Below are positions 34,353 to 45,367 of a stretch of DNA of 64,000 nucleotides, in pieces (the first letter of the stretch is position 1; each line of letters opens with the position of its first letter). A model generated the notes under the pieces. That model worked only from the letters and a program-made list of their open reading frames with translations, was not told the DNA's origin and searched no databases. Origin of the DNA: Centropus unirufus (lineage: Eukaryota > Chordata > Aves > Cuculiformes > Centropidae); the NCBI GenBank assembly GCA_013397695.1, contig VYZI01000344.1, positions 397,076 to 461,075 on the forward strand, written 5' to 3'. Position numbers and translations under genes: made by a program.

Positions 34353-37300
34353 TGCATGTGCCAGTGCGTATGAATCCTCTCACGGCAGCCGCCAGGCAGG
34401 TGAGGGCTGTGGGAGGCGGCTGGTGGTTCTCTTTCCAACAAGTAGCCCTGGGAGAAGCCAGCGGAGGCTGCAAGAGAAACAACTTAAAAAAAGGGCCTTG
34501 GGCTTTCTGTGGCCCAGCATTGTGTTCCTCGTGTTGGGGCCCAGAGGAGCCTCTGGTCTTCCCTTTGATTTCTGAACCTGCTCCATGCTGCTCCTCGGGT
34601 GCCCCTTTTTTCCTGGATATGCTATATCCCACTAATGCCTCCTGTGACCCTCAAGCTTCCCCCTTGTGATCCCACACATCTGAACCAGCCTCCCTTGCAT
34701 CCCAGATCTTTCAAAAAACTGTAGCCATCACTAATTACTCAGTCCTTACTCATCCAACACTTGAGTACGGTGTTGGCTGTAATTCAAATACAGTTCAAAT
34801 CCAGTCCAATTGAAAAATAACCATAAAAACAAGATTCCAGCCAAACAGGACTGCGACAGACCCCTTGCTCTTAGGCCACATTCCTTTCTCCACTTTATCT
34901 TTCCTCTTGCTCTGTTTTCCATCCTTCCCGCCTAATTTAAATGCCTTCTGGCTTGTAAGGTTTGTGCTTTTACTTTTTTTAAAACCTTTCAGGCACCATC
35001 CACCAGAGGGATCGCATCAATTCTATCTGATTTTTCTTGCTGAGGGCATTTTCCTGTTCGAACATCAGTGTTCTTACACCTAACACTATACATTCCAGCC
35101 TCAGCAATTTGGCGGACCTTTATGGGGCTGAATAGGGTGCCCTCACCCTGTCCACAAAGCCAAGCTGTGGTCTACATTTCAGTGAAAACTCTTTGACCCT
35201 GTACACCCTGTGGGTACAAGACATGCCCGCGTGTATCCTTGGCTTTTCCAGCGTCGTGAGGCTAATACTGGCCAAAAAGTCTTTTCTAAAATTGCTCTCA
35301 CTTGGCCTGCAGGCGCGGCAAGGTTTCTGCACTACCTGAGCAAACATCGCTCCTAGAGGGACGTGTGAATTCCTTCAGCTGAGAAACAGCCATTGTTTTT
35401 TTTCCCTGTAGCTTGTAAAGCCATCGAGGACAAAGACGGCGATACAACTTCTGGCACATTAAGTCTCCAAACGCCTGGTTGCCAGGAAATCTCAAAGGAA
35501 GGATGACTGTGTGGCACCTGGGTGTTTTGTGCTTCCCCTGAACAAGGACACTTGGAGAAATGGCACTAGGCTAGATGGCCTTGCTTTCTCCTGTTCCTAG
35601 AGACTTGCAGGGCTGAGGCAGGGGGTGTAGCAGTCTGTAGTGACACGGCTTGCCCAGCTTCCTTTGTGGGCCCAGCACATTGTTTATTGCTTTTCCTCCA
35701 AAGTAAAGAATACCACAAATAAAATTCAAACTGAATGTTAAACGGTTCCAATGACAGCAGAAATCCTACCCCTATTTTTCCTGCTGCTACCAGCTCACTC
35801 CTTCCTTCCTCAGGTTCCTTCATACTCCCAGGAAGAAACACACCGATTTTGTTTTTTATTTGGTTTTATTCCACCATTTATTTCTTCTGTTTCTCCCTTG
35901 GATTTCCATTCCCTTGCTTGGGACGCACATACTCATTCTTTGAACAGGCACACATATATCTTTATATACAGTAAGGCACAATCACTCACATCCAGATGGG
36001 ACACTGCTGAAGGAAGAAATGGTACAGCGGATGATTGCAGCCTGCCCTGAAATACAAGCTTTAACAAACAGGTTAAAATGGATTCAAAGGCAGCAATGCT
36101 CCACAACATGGCTCAAAAAGGACTGGGGGTTGCATTTGCCAACAAGCCCGAGCTACGCAGGAAGGGCAACACTGCTGGCCCTCAGAAAATGACAACTCAG
36201 TGCCCTCACTTGGCAAAAAGAAAGGCAGGGCACAGAGTTACTTCTTTCCTCACAATTTTAAACCTGGAAAATAGAAAGGGGATTTCCCTCAAAACCATTG
36301 GTTTGTAACAGTGCTGTGTGGCAGAGCCCACTCGAGGATGGATGGGAACTCTGCTGTGTAAAATGCCTGTGCTTGTCCACAGGGACAGGACTAACCCAAG
36401 CCTCTGACTCTGCTCAGCTTAACGTTTGTTAGCAGGAGCTTTGTGATGGATGAAGGGCTGCTGGCTGCTTCTGCCCTTGGTCTCTGTAGCTGCATCTGTG
36501 TTGCTGGGCACCAGGTGGCTGGCAATAAGTTCGAGCACTGGCCCCTAACCATTCACAGCCCCTAACAGCTAGTTCTAGACTCCTTGGCTCAGCTTTTGAC
36601 AAGTCTGGCTCATTCTCTTCAGTGAGACCAGACTTGTCCATAGCTCCATGCCAGGCTGTGGACATAAGCCCCACAGCCCAGAGCCAGAGTGGCTTCGTAT
36701 TCAGAATTGCAGATACAGCTTCGAGCACTACTGTCAGGAAACCAGTCAGGTGTGGGTCTGCTATCTATCTTTCCCCAGATAACTTATTTCTTATGGGCAA
36801 CAAATACTCTCCAGATGGAAAACCTTTTTTGGCTTAGCAGCTCCAGATCCATGACTTAACTAGTACCCCAAGAGTGAATGCAAATCTAATGTCTAGAGGG
36901 ACTGGCTACCTGCCCTTCACCGATTCATGTTCACTCAGGCCATAGGACTGGAAACTCAGCCATCTAAGATCTCTTCTTTGACCTACATAAAATTAATCAG
37001 CTGTTTCCAGAAAGCAAGGATGCTTTCTATCACAGGTGGCACTTGGAGGCCACACACTATAAGTTTCAAAAAAGAACTGAAAGATTGGATAGGGTCTGGA
37101 AGTGAGAAAAAATGATGGAAAGGTGGCCCTTGACTTGAGCCCAGAGCTGGATAAGAAAACTTGCCCCGAAGACCTACGTGGCTCATCTTTTCTGTGCATC
37201 ATATCTGTTTTTTTGCTACTTTCCCTCAGTATGAAAACCACCCTGAAGTTGATGCACGCAGAAAAATTGCCTACCCCAGCTGGCTGTTTCACAGATCAGC

Positions 37301-38745
37301 CAGATCGACCCCCACTTCAAAGGGATTTTATGCTTTATGAACAATGTCCTAAGAGCTCCCCCCTTATTTAGAATTCACATTGTCTGCCATACAGCATTAC
37401 ATGGAGAAAACATACTTTTTTCCTACTTTTAAGATATTACTTACTGAAATTTGAAACCCAAAAATATTTCAAAAGAAGCTACCAAAAAGGCACCATACAT
37501 GTACATATGTCACTGATGAACTTCATCTAAGACCAATACAGGGGAGAAGAGACATTTCGGAGCAGGATGAAGGAGCAGAGGGCCCAGGAGTGGTGGTGGC
37601 TGTCGGCTCCAGGACAGCACATATCAGGTCTCTCAGTCCCCAGGTGTCACCAAGGAACTCAAACTGTGAAGTGTTGCAAGTCCGTCTCTTGTTCTGACTG
37701 TCCCGAAATATGATGGTGCAAAACAGAGAGCCGGAAGACAGCCACTCAGCTCCAGGACGAGTCTGGACCTTGGAGGCTGTCCATATGCTGCTTCTTTCCT
37801 GCCAAGGAAGGTTTTCCAGTAGCTTCCACCTTGATTGGATTAGATGGCTCTTATTCACATGTTAAGTCTCCTGCGCCCTGATTGGGTGTGTCCTTTAGAG
37901 AGAGGAAAGGTATGATAATTGTGAAAAATAATCATGGGTCTAAGTAAACAGAGCGCCAGGGAATCGGTAACCTGGGGGTGCTTTGGTAGTTTCTGTGCTA
38001 GGAGGCCAAGGCAAGCCGCACCCTAAGTTCCAGCCTGCTTCCTTCAGTTGCTTCCTGCCGGACCAAGGAGGCATTTGAAGAGAGGATAAGGTGGTTGAAG
38101 CAGAATGAGATACTTCCTCAGGCATCAGTGGCTGCGTTATCAGTGGTTGGAGAATATGTAAGAAGCTACGTGGAACAACCCTCAGTTAAGCCAGTGAAAA
38201 TCCTCTTTCAATTCAAGTGGCAGAGGCCTGTGTTTGCGTGCTTCCGGGGCTGATCGTGAAACCCGCTATGTGTGCAAACACGATTTTTGCTGGCACAGCT
38301 ACCGAGCTAAGCACATGTAGAAAGAGAGAATATATATATGCATATATATAGCCTACGCGTGTACACATAAACATAGCAATGCATGTATGTAAGGAAGCAT
38401 ATTGAGATAATACATACCTGAATAGTACAAGGGAAAAGTTTTTTGCTGCAAGTACTTCCAAAAGAACAATTCAGCAGGGTGCCTGGTGAGCAGACCCTCT
38501 CCATTTTACCGAAGTCAGAATTGCCTTTGCTCCTTTTCCATCCCCTCTCTCTGTAACACCACTCAGAAGGGCCTCTTGTTTTAAATATCCTGCCTTGCAA
38601 CCTCTGCAGGGCCGAGATTTAATACTCTTGAGGTGCAAGGAGCGCTAGAAATGTTGTTGTGTTCTGTCTCTCACTGCTGCCACTTCCATTAGTAAATAAA
38701 ACCCTCTGGTATTTTAGGAGCCACCATCATGCTGACCAGTCTTAC
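34353..38745. other. Intergenic / probable RCSD1 3' UTR region
   Basis: No repeat or coding exon is recognised here. If the splice donor just after the RCSD1 stop codon is used, one or more untranslated terminal RCSD1 exons lie in this interval, but I cannot place their acceptor. A TA microsatellite is near 38331-38350. Confidence 0.45.
35855..35882 (-). terminator. RCSD1: Cluster of three poly(A) signals, candidate RCSD1 3' end
   Basis: TTTATT occurs on the plus strand at 35855, 35865 and 35877, so three AATAAA hexamers lie within 28 bases on the RCSD1 strand. It is a candidate 3' end of RCSD1, about 2.9 kb beyond its stop codon. A+T-rich sequence makes chance occurrence possible. Confidence 0.3.
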
Positions 38746-38758
38746 CTGGGTGTCACAG

Positions 38759-39397
38759 TTACGCTGTGCCGTGATCCTGCGTGGCTGATGTTGAAGACTC
38801 ACTGGCAGTCTCTAAGCCCACAGCATCCCGCAGTGATTCAGGAGCTGCTGGTGTTTCTTCAATGCCTGACGTTCCCTGCGCGTCTGTGCTCTCACTGCTC
38901 TCCTTCGCTTCAGCTTCTTCCTTCTCCTTGTCCCCCTTCTCCTGGTCACAGGCAGTGCTTTGCTGCTCTCCTCCCTGGGGACCCTGGCACACTTTCTCTT
39001 CCTTGTCTCCAGAGGGAGGCTGGGGAGAGTTCTCCTCCTGTGGGGCACCACAACACACCTTCTCCTCCTCCTCCTTTGCATCCCCTGCATTACTTTTGCA
39101 AGGAGTCATTTCTTCTGCCTGTTTTTCCCCTTTCTCTCCATCTTCTGATCTGCGGGATCCTCTCCTTGATGGGGGTTTCTCTTCAGATCCCATCCGTTTC
39201 TTTTGCTCTTTGCTCCCTGTTTTTTCTGCCTCCTCTGTCTTTCCCGTGGGCCCGAACACCTCATCCCCATCCTCCTTGGCACCATTTTCTGGAGAGATGA
39301 TGTTGACCCCTAAATCTTCCCCATCTCCATACTCGGACAGAGACCTTCGGAACTTCCTGGAGGGAGGCCTGCGCTTTATTGATCCCCGCGTTCGCAC
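38759..39397 (-). CDS. RCSD1: RCSD1 (CapZIP) exon 6: RCSD motif, acidic tail and stop codon
   Basis: This is the largest coding exon of CapZIP, a phosphoprotein that binds the actin capping protein CapZ. The acceptor CTCTAAG precedes base 39397, and the exon enters in phase 0. It opens VRTRGSIKRRPPSRKFRRS, the RCSD motif, nearly identical to the human protein and taken to be the capping-protein-binding part. It then gives 'NGAKEDGDEVFG', matching human NGAKEEDGDEV, and a long Glu/Lys/Ser-rich disordered tail that ends ATQDHGTA and stop TAA at 38759-38761. The exon codes 212 residues; with the others the protein is about 372 residues, against roughly 416 in human, the shortfall being in the fast-changing tail. 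A consensus donor (CCCAG then GTAAGA) lies at 38746, 13 bases past the stop, so the transcript may continue in an untranslated exon. Confidence 0.95.
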   Translation of the reverse strand: MRTRGSIKRRPPSRKFRRSLSEYGDGEDLGVNIISPENGAKEDGDEVFGPTGKTEEAEKTGSKEQKKRMGSEEKPPSRRGSRRSEDGEKGEKQAEEMTPCKSNAGDAKEEEEKVCCGAPQEENSPQPPSGDKEEKVCQGPQGGEQQSTACDQEKGDKEKEEAEAKESSESTDAQGTSGIEETPAAPESLRDAVGLETASESSTSATQDHGTA

Positions 39398-40235
39398 CTT
39401 AGAGGCAGGAAAAGCAGACATTCAAGCAGTCAAAGAGAGCAGTACTGGAAAGCATGGAAGCACAACACAGGAAAATACCATGGGAAACTTGATTGCTATA
39501 CTGGTGGTCTCACTTTTTCTACTTTGCTACTGAAAGGTAGGGAGATAAGGGCTCCTACCCATGGAAGTCTACTTTAGCGGACAAGCAGATTCCTATTATG
39601 TGCCTCCTTTCCTTCTGCAACGATGGTGCTGAAGCTCTCTGTCTCAGTTTAAAATGTGGCTTCTTGTACAAGTTGGACCCTAACCCAAGGACACTGCATT
39701 CATTATGCAGTTACTGCCAGCTTGTAATATCTCGGCCTTTTCTACCGTTGGCAGCTTAAGTGACCCAGGATGGAGTCTGTGTTCCAGCTGAGGATGGTGA
39801 ATGCAGGTTACAGCTCCCTGTGTAAGTGTTGTGCATTCAAACTGTTGTTCTCCGCACGGCTCCCTGAGCTGCCCCTCAACTGGCTTTGACATTTGCTGGT
39901 ACATGGCACCATCTCCTCACAGTGCACCCTGCGCAGCTGCCCACCGCCCTGTTACCGCTGAGCCAAAGTGACCAAGTCCTGCCTCTTCATCCCTTCTCTT
40001 CACCATTTGGCCAGTAAAGCTTCTGGACCACAATGATCCATTTGCAGGTGGGCAGAGAAGAGGCTCCAGAGAGCTACACTTGAAAGGCTGCTTCAAACCC
40101 AGTGCGCCAATCTCTTCCCAAGGCTACAAATGCACACTGTTTTGGTAGGACTGAGATCCTGCTCTTCCTCTTCATCCCCAAATGGTGAGCAAGCCTTATC
40201 CTGCGATGATGGTGAAATCCTAGCACGTACCCTAC
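39398..40235 (-). other. RCSD1: RCSD1 intron 5
   Basis: An 838-base intron with standard GTAGGG...AAG ends. No repeat or other gene was recognised. Confidence 0.9.
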
Positions 40236-40439
40236 CTTGTTATAGAATTGCAGCTGAGTGCCTTCTGGTGGTTGATCAAAGCTGACCGGTGTCTCATTCA
40301 CTTCGCTGGGCTGGGACTGAACCCCCGGGCTGCTGGGTGTTGAGGGAGGGGTGCTGAATGGAGAAACCAGGGCCTTCAAACCAGGGCTTTTGGGAGATGC
40401 TCCCGGCAGCAGAGCAGCTGGAGCAAAAGCCAGATTGGC
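40236..40439 (-). CDS. RCSD1: RCSD1 (CapZIP) exon 5: proline-directed phosphorylation region
   Basis: This 204-base exon codes 68 residues in phase 0 at both ends, with acceptor TCTTCGCAG and donor GTAGGG. It begins ANLAFAPAALLPGASPKSPG, continues LKALVSPFSTPPSTPSSPG and ends VSFDQPPEGTQLQFYNK, all aligning with the human CapZIP segment ANLTFDPAALLPGASPKSPG through CYNK. The many SP and TP pairs fit CapZIP being a substrate of stress-activated MAP kinases. No globular fold is expected. This is among the most conserved parts of the gene in the window. Confidence 0.96.
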
Positions 40440-41272
40440 CTGCGAAGAGAATTCCCATCACAGGCGTGCAGGACACTGGTGTGTACTATATGTAACAACC
40501 ACATGGAGGAACCCTTGCTCTTGCCACGGGTGCTACCACATCTCTCAGCTGTCACAGCCCACATACCTTCTGGTTATGGGTCACTCCTGGACACCCGTCA
40601 ACAAACAAGTCCAGGCAGAGAAGTTACGACTGGACATTTGCCCTTCCCCAGCAGCTGGATCTCAGGACGTGTCTTTTTGTCATCCTGAGGCCTTTGGGGA
40701 TTTTCCAGTGACCCAGCCAAGCCAGCATAGTCAGCGGTGGCTGAACCCGGAGAAAGTCAGAACAAGCAGCCAGGAACAACTTCAAGATTTAAACCCAAGC
40801 AGACCTCACGTTTTCAAACCCACCCTGCAGGTCTGCTGAGTGACCTGCACAGTTGTGATGAGCAAGAGGACCATAGAAAGAAGCAAGTTTGGGATTAACT
40901 GTGGCAAAACCCTTCCTGCTGGCCTGTCACTACGAAGCCCTTGTAGGCGATCGTCCTTAGGTGCATTGAGAGGGACAGGGCTAAGAATAGGCCGAGGTCG
41001 TGCCAGGGTGGCCAGGAGGCACTGTGTCCTGGAGCCGCACGTGCTGCCAGGAGAGGCAGCTGGCAGCAGCGGGGCACTGTGCCCACGGGCTGTGAGCGAG
41101 GACCTGTCCTTGTTTGTGTATTGTGGGGCTGGGCCCTCATCCGTGCAGCCACTCGTTGTCACTCTTGGGTCTTGGGTCCTCTTTCCCTGTGGCTACACAG
41201 GGAAGAAGCCATGACAAATGCCAATCAGTTTTAATTTGCTGGCGCACCCATGTAGGCTTTTCCAGGACCTAC
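40440..41272 (-). other. RCSD1: RCSD1 intron 4
   Basis: An 833-base intron, GTAGGT...CAG. It is somewhat G+C-rich with no recognised repeat. Confidence 0.9.
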
Positions 41273-41344
41273 CTGCAGCTTTTCAATCATGGGGGAGCTT
41301 TTCACCTTGACCTTGGGAATGGGGCAAGCATTTGGAGACCGCTT
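41273..41344 (-). CDS. RCSD1: RCSD1 (CapZIP) exon 4
   Basis: This short 72-base exon codes 24 residues, KRSPNACPIPKVKVKSSPMIEKLQ in two parts around the proline-rich centre, and keeps phase 0 at both ends. KVKSSPMIEKLQ matches human FKVKSSPLIEKLQ. The acceptor is TTCGTTTTGCAG and the donor GTAGGT. Being a symmetric exon, it could be skipped without changing frame. Confidence 0.94.
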
Positions 41345-42675
41345 CTGCAAAACGAAATGAAACACAAAAAAGTCACAATGGAGAAGGTGAAAAAGAGGAG
41401 ATACAATGAAGGCAGAAAACTTGGAAGAGATAAGCAAAAAAGTGCTAGTAGGGGAGCAAATGAAGCCCCATATAGGATCTTCACACAAATGTTCGCTTTC
41501 TTCTTTCCCAGCTCTCTGCTCATTTTGTTGTCTAGACATCCTAGGGCTCTACATACATCCATCCTTCCTTTGGGAGGAAAGGTGATTGTCTGCTTTCTGG
41601 CTGCAATGTCTGAGTTAGGTGATGCGTAGTGACCCTATTCCTACATGGCCTTCACTAAGGGATCGAAGCTATGACAGTTTCCCCTCATATTATTTCAGGA
41701 TCACTCTTAAAGTGTACAAACCCTACTGCTGGTCAATATTGTGAACATTTTTGTGACAGGAAGACTTTCTGCCATGACTTGACTAACAGAGTTAAAGGGT
41801 ATCCAAGTAGTATGGGCCGGAAAGGCATTAGTGGCCAGGAAAACAGGTATGAAAGGCTGAGAACAGTTTGAGAATGGGAGAACATTGCTTTGAGAAGAGG
41901 CATACTGCTTTTTTTTAGGCCCAAAGGAAAAGGAAGGAATCTATGATTTTAAAGCTTGCACTTCTTTGGTATGGAGGCAGCAAGAGCCTGCAGCTGTCAG
42001 AAAGGAAGGGCAAAGAACCGCACTCTTGTTAAAGGTAAGTTACATGAAATTTGGTGGGTAGTCCTCATAACCTGAGATACAGATGGAAAGAAGTGACTGG
42101 TGAGGGCCTGAACAGAAAATCCAGCGAGTAGCAGCCAGCGTACTGGGACTTGCTCATTCGAGGGTGCTGTACGGAGACACCTCAAGACTGTGGGTACTGC
42201 TGACAAAACCCATTCTTCGGTCTGGATTCATTGTTTCATTTCTCTGAAGAATGAAAAATCTCAGGAGCAGAACTATCCCACCATTATACTCAAACCTGTA
42301 GACTTCATCTGAAGGCAGCAAAGAGCTTGGATGCTCTCTGTACTAAGCACTGTTCAAGTCTAATAAATGCCAGGACTTCCTACTTCCTACTTTAAAATGC
42401 CAGAAAGGTGGAAACTGGGGGGATCTGACAGTGCCCTAAAGGTAAAAAAAATAAAAGCAGTAGAAACAAGGTAGATATCCATGCAACAGGAGCAGGGAAC
42501 AGCATGGAGCTGACTCCAGTCAGTACGTGCATGTAAGGAGAGGAAATCTCAGTGCTCCATGATTGATGCCTTTTGCTGCACAGCCTGACCTCTCTGCTGT
42601 CTCAAAGCTTGTGCCTCAGGAGAGAAAAGGCTGCAGTGAGGAGAGATCTTGTCCCCCTGCTAAATTAATACTCAC
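41345..42675 (-). other. RCSD1: RCSD1 intron 3
   Basis: A 1.3 kb intron, GTGAGT...CAG. No repeat or gene was recognised in it. Confidence 0.9.
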
Positions 42676-42765
42676 TTGTTCATCATTGTCACTTGCTTCA
42701 GGTTTGTGGGAAAACAATGGAAGGGAGCATGGTGGTTTCCTCCGAGTTGGCTTATGTGGTGGTAC
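42676..42765 (-). CDS. RCSD1: RCSD1 (CapZIP) exon 3
   Basis: This 90-base exon codes 30 residues in phase 0 at both ends. The core HKPTRRKPPCSLPLF is nearly identical to human SKPTRRKPPCSLPLF; the C-terminal half (EASDNDEQ) is divergent. The acceptor is TTCTTCTCCTAG and the donor GTGAGT. Like exon 4 it is symmetric. Confidence 0.95.
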
Positions 42766-45264
42766 CTAGGAGAAGAAAACAACCAACTCAGCAGGCAGGG
42801 AAACCAATTTTTTAACGAAAGATATAAAACTGAAGCACCAAGGGTGTGCTCTCAAAGTGACCTGCTTGGACGGCCAGGCTCAGCTCGCCTAAGGGAAGCA
42901 CCCAAAGGCAGCAAAAAGATCTTAGCATATGCTTGCGGCATCTCCAGCCCCAATCCTCATGTTGGAAAAGTAGTTTATACCTCTCCCACAGCATGAACCA
43001 TGAGATTTCAGGCTTTGTGCAAAGGGTGCTCTTCTAAGCTGTTGCAGGGTGGAGAAGCCCTTCCAGAAGCTTCACCTTCCATGCATCCTGCTGGAAACCC
43101 CCTCACACTGGAATAGCTTGTTGTTATTGTTCCCTTTCCTGTCTTATTACCAGGATTTCCTTTCCATGAGTCTCAGGTGCCCACCTGGTTTGTGATTTCT
43201 CTATTTTGCATCTGATAAATTTTAGGGCCAAAAAGGGGAAATCTAACTTTTTCAGCATCCCTCAGCCCCATTCTTTGCTCTCTAATGAAGGAGAGCATCT
43301 CACAGAGACAAGGCCTCAGCTGCAACATTTAATTTGGCCAGGAAACAGATTGTCCAGGGGAGAAGGAAGCAAGGCAACTTAATGGCAGGGAGTTCTTTCT
43401 AAAGTCTCTCAGAAGTACAGAGTGCTCCCTAGGAAGGAAGAGACACGTAGCACAGTACCTATGGTGTCATTCCTTCAGAATTATTGCTCTGGTCTTGAGG
43501 ACAAGGAGTTTTATGCAAGGTTTGTAGGCTTCTGCTAAGCTGTCAATACATTTTTTTTTGTGTCGTAACAAACGAATACTTGGATAATATTGTGTGCCTC
43601 TGAGAATGTCCACAGTACAATATCTGGATAATTTTGTTACCTCCGAACAGGCAGGGATGTGAAAAGTTGGATTATGGCTTCTTCGCCCCCTGTAGAGTTA
43701 GCTGTCTTGGCGGACCTTCACACTCGACGTCCCTTAACCTCTGATGATGCTGCACCCAGCCGTGGCAATGCTGTGTCTCTAAGCAGCCAAGGGCAGCCCT
43801 GCCCTTCCCCTTACATCATGCTAGGAATCAATAATGTCATGTCTTACTGAAACCTCACCATTTTCTTCCTGAAACCATGCAATGCTGTGCCACAGTGAAT
43901 GTATCAGCGGCTCCTGGGCTGATAGGTTCTCCTTTGCTGGCATGGGTCAAGCAAGGGTTAAAGACCATCCACTCAGCCATTAATCTGAAGCCAGCTTGAG
44001 AAAGCTGGTGGGGAAGTGACAGATGGCTTCGGGAGAAAAGACAGGAAACTTTGTCCTCCTCTGTCTCTGGAGAAAATGAGTTTCCCCCCACTGTGAGGCC
44101 CCTCCACATGGCCTTGGTTTGGGAGTAGCAGAGGTCTGCAGATAACACAAGAGAGGTCTGGGAACGCACTGCCTTCTTAAGGATGAGGGACTTAGTGCAA
44201 TTAAATCCCATACCTTAGAAAGAGGAAATTATACTAATGGGATGGATGGTGTGGCTGGAAGCTGGTGACTAAAGGGAAAAAATGTGCTTGGGAAGAGTGG
44301 TATTCCCATCCTGGGACCCAGCTATGGGAGTGCTAACCGCTGATAGATGGTGGCATTCCAGTCCTGCAGGGCAGAGGTCACCACCGCATACAGCAGAAAG
44401 ACAGAGGAGTGACTGGGAGGATCCCTTTAGGCCCAGCCTGGGACATGCTGAAATTAGCTGAGCAGCAGAAGGAAGCAGTTCAGTTTTAAAGGGACACCCA
44501 CTGACTGAAGACAGCCACCAGTAAACATTGAAGTTTCTAAAAAAGCACACAGAGATACAGGGGGTTCTCCTAAAAAGTCAAAATCCATCCATAAATACTC
44601 TGGCTTTCCTTTCTTCCTAGCAGAGGTATTCCAGAGTTTTGCTTATCTGGTGAAAGACAGCTCGTGAGGCAATGCTTGACCTAGTGGGCTTTCAATAAAA
44701 TAAAGTTTCAGCAGGACAGAGATAGGCACAGAGCCTGCACTGTCACTGGGAAGAGGCAAAGAGGGCAAGTGAAGAGTCACCTGGCTCTCTCAGACCTGGA
44801 CATAAGGTTGTACCTGAAGGAAACCTCCTCCTTTTGTGAACAAAGTGCTGATGACCCGCCACTGGCTTCTACACCACCTAATGTGCTGTTTGCTTTCTTT
44901 TTCCATGGTTCAATATTAGCTATTTCATTATTCCTTGCTGCCCTCTGCCCACAAGAGCACAGCCCTGATCCTATGTGCGTTGCTGTCTGCTGCTGTTAGG
45001 GATACAGGCGGACCCTTACCTGCCTTTACAGCATCTCACTTACAGTGTCTGGTTGTCCTGAGGTACAGCTCTACCAAAATACTTGTCCACAAGTCAGTAA
45101 TGCGTGGAAGATGCTGTCACAGCTTTCATTGCACCAGGACACAAATCCTTCGCAAAGATTCAAAATCAAGGTGGATTCACGCTCGGATCACTGGCGCTCC
45201 AACTTCTACAGGCAGATGCGAGCGCCTCATTTCCCTCTCAGTTACCAGTTGCAGAGCTCCTTAC
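42766..45264 (-). other. RCSD1: RCSD1 intron 2
   Basis: A 2.5 kb intron, GTAAGG...TAG. No repeat or gene was recognised. Confidence 0.9.
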
Positions 45265-45367
45265 CTCTTTTCCAGTGTTATTGGCTGCTTGCTCTTTGAA
45301 TTTTCCTGCTAGCTGAGCCACCGAGGGTGATGCCGACTTGTCCACCTCTGAGTTGGTCTCTGCTGGC
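45265..45367 (-). CDS. RCSD1: RCSD1 (CapZIP) exon 2: conserved N-terminal motif
   Basis: This 103-base exon encodes almost the whole N-terminus: PAETNSEVDKSASPSVAQL, then AGKFKEQAANNTGKE, matching human PAETNANVDNSASPSVAQLAGRFREQAA. I place the acceptor at AACAG before GCCAGC, so that the first base completes an arginine codon (AG|G) from exon 1; this would rebuild the expected MEERPAET start. An alternative acceptor five bases upstream (TGTCAG) would instead add an asparagine and arginine in phase 0. The donor is GTAAGG. The few preceding residues must come from exon 1, which I could not find between here and the right edge. Confidence 0.93.

Noticed and set aside
38781..39533. 250-residue plus-strand frame antisense to RCSD1 exon 6
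   Set aside because: It is a mirror of the purine-rich Glu/Lys codons of CapZIP, giving Ser/Leu/Phe. It extends past the exon boundary with no domain of its own.
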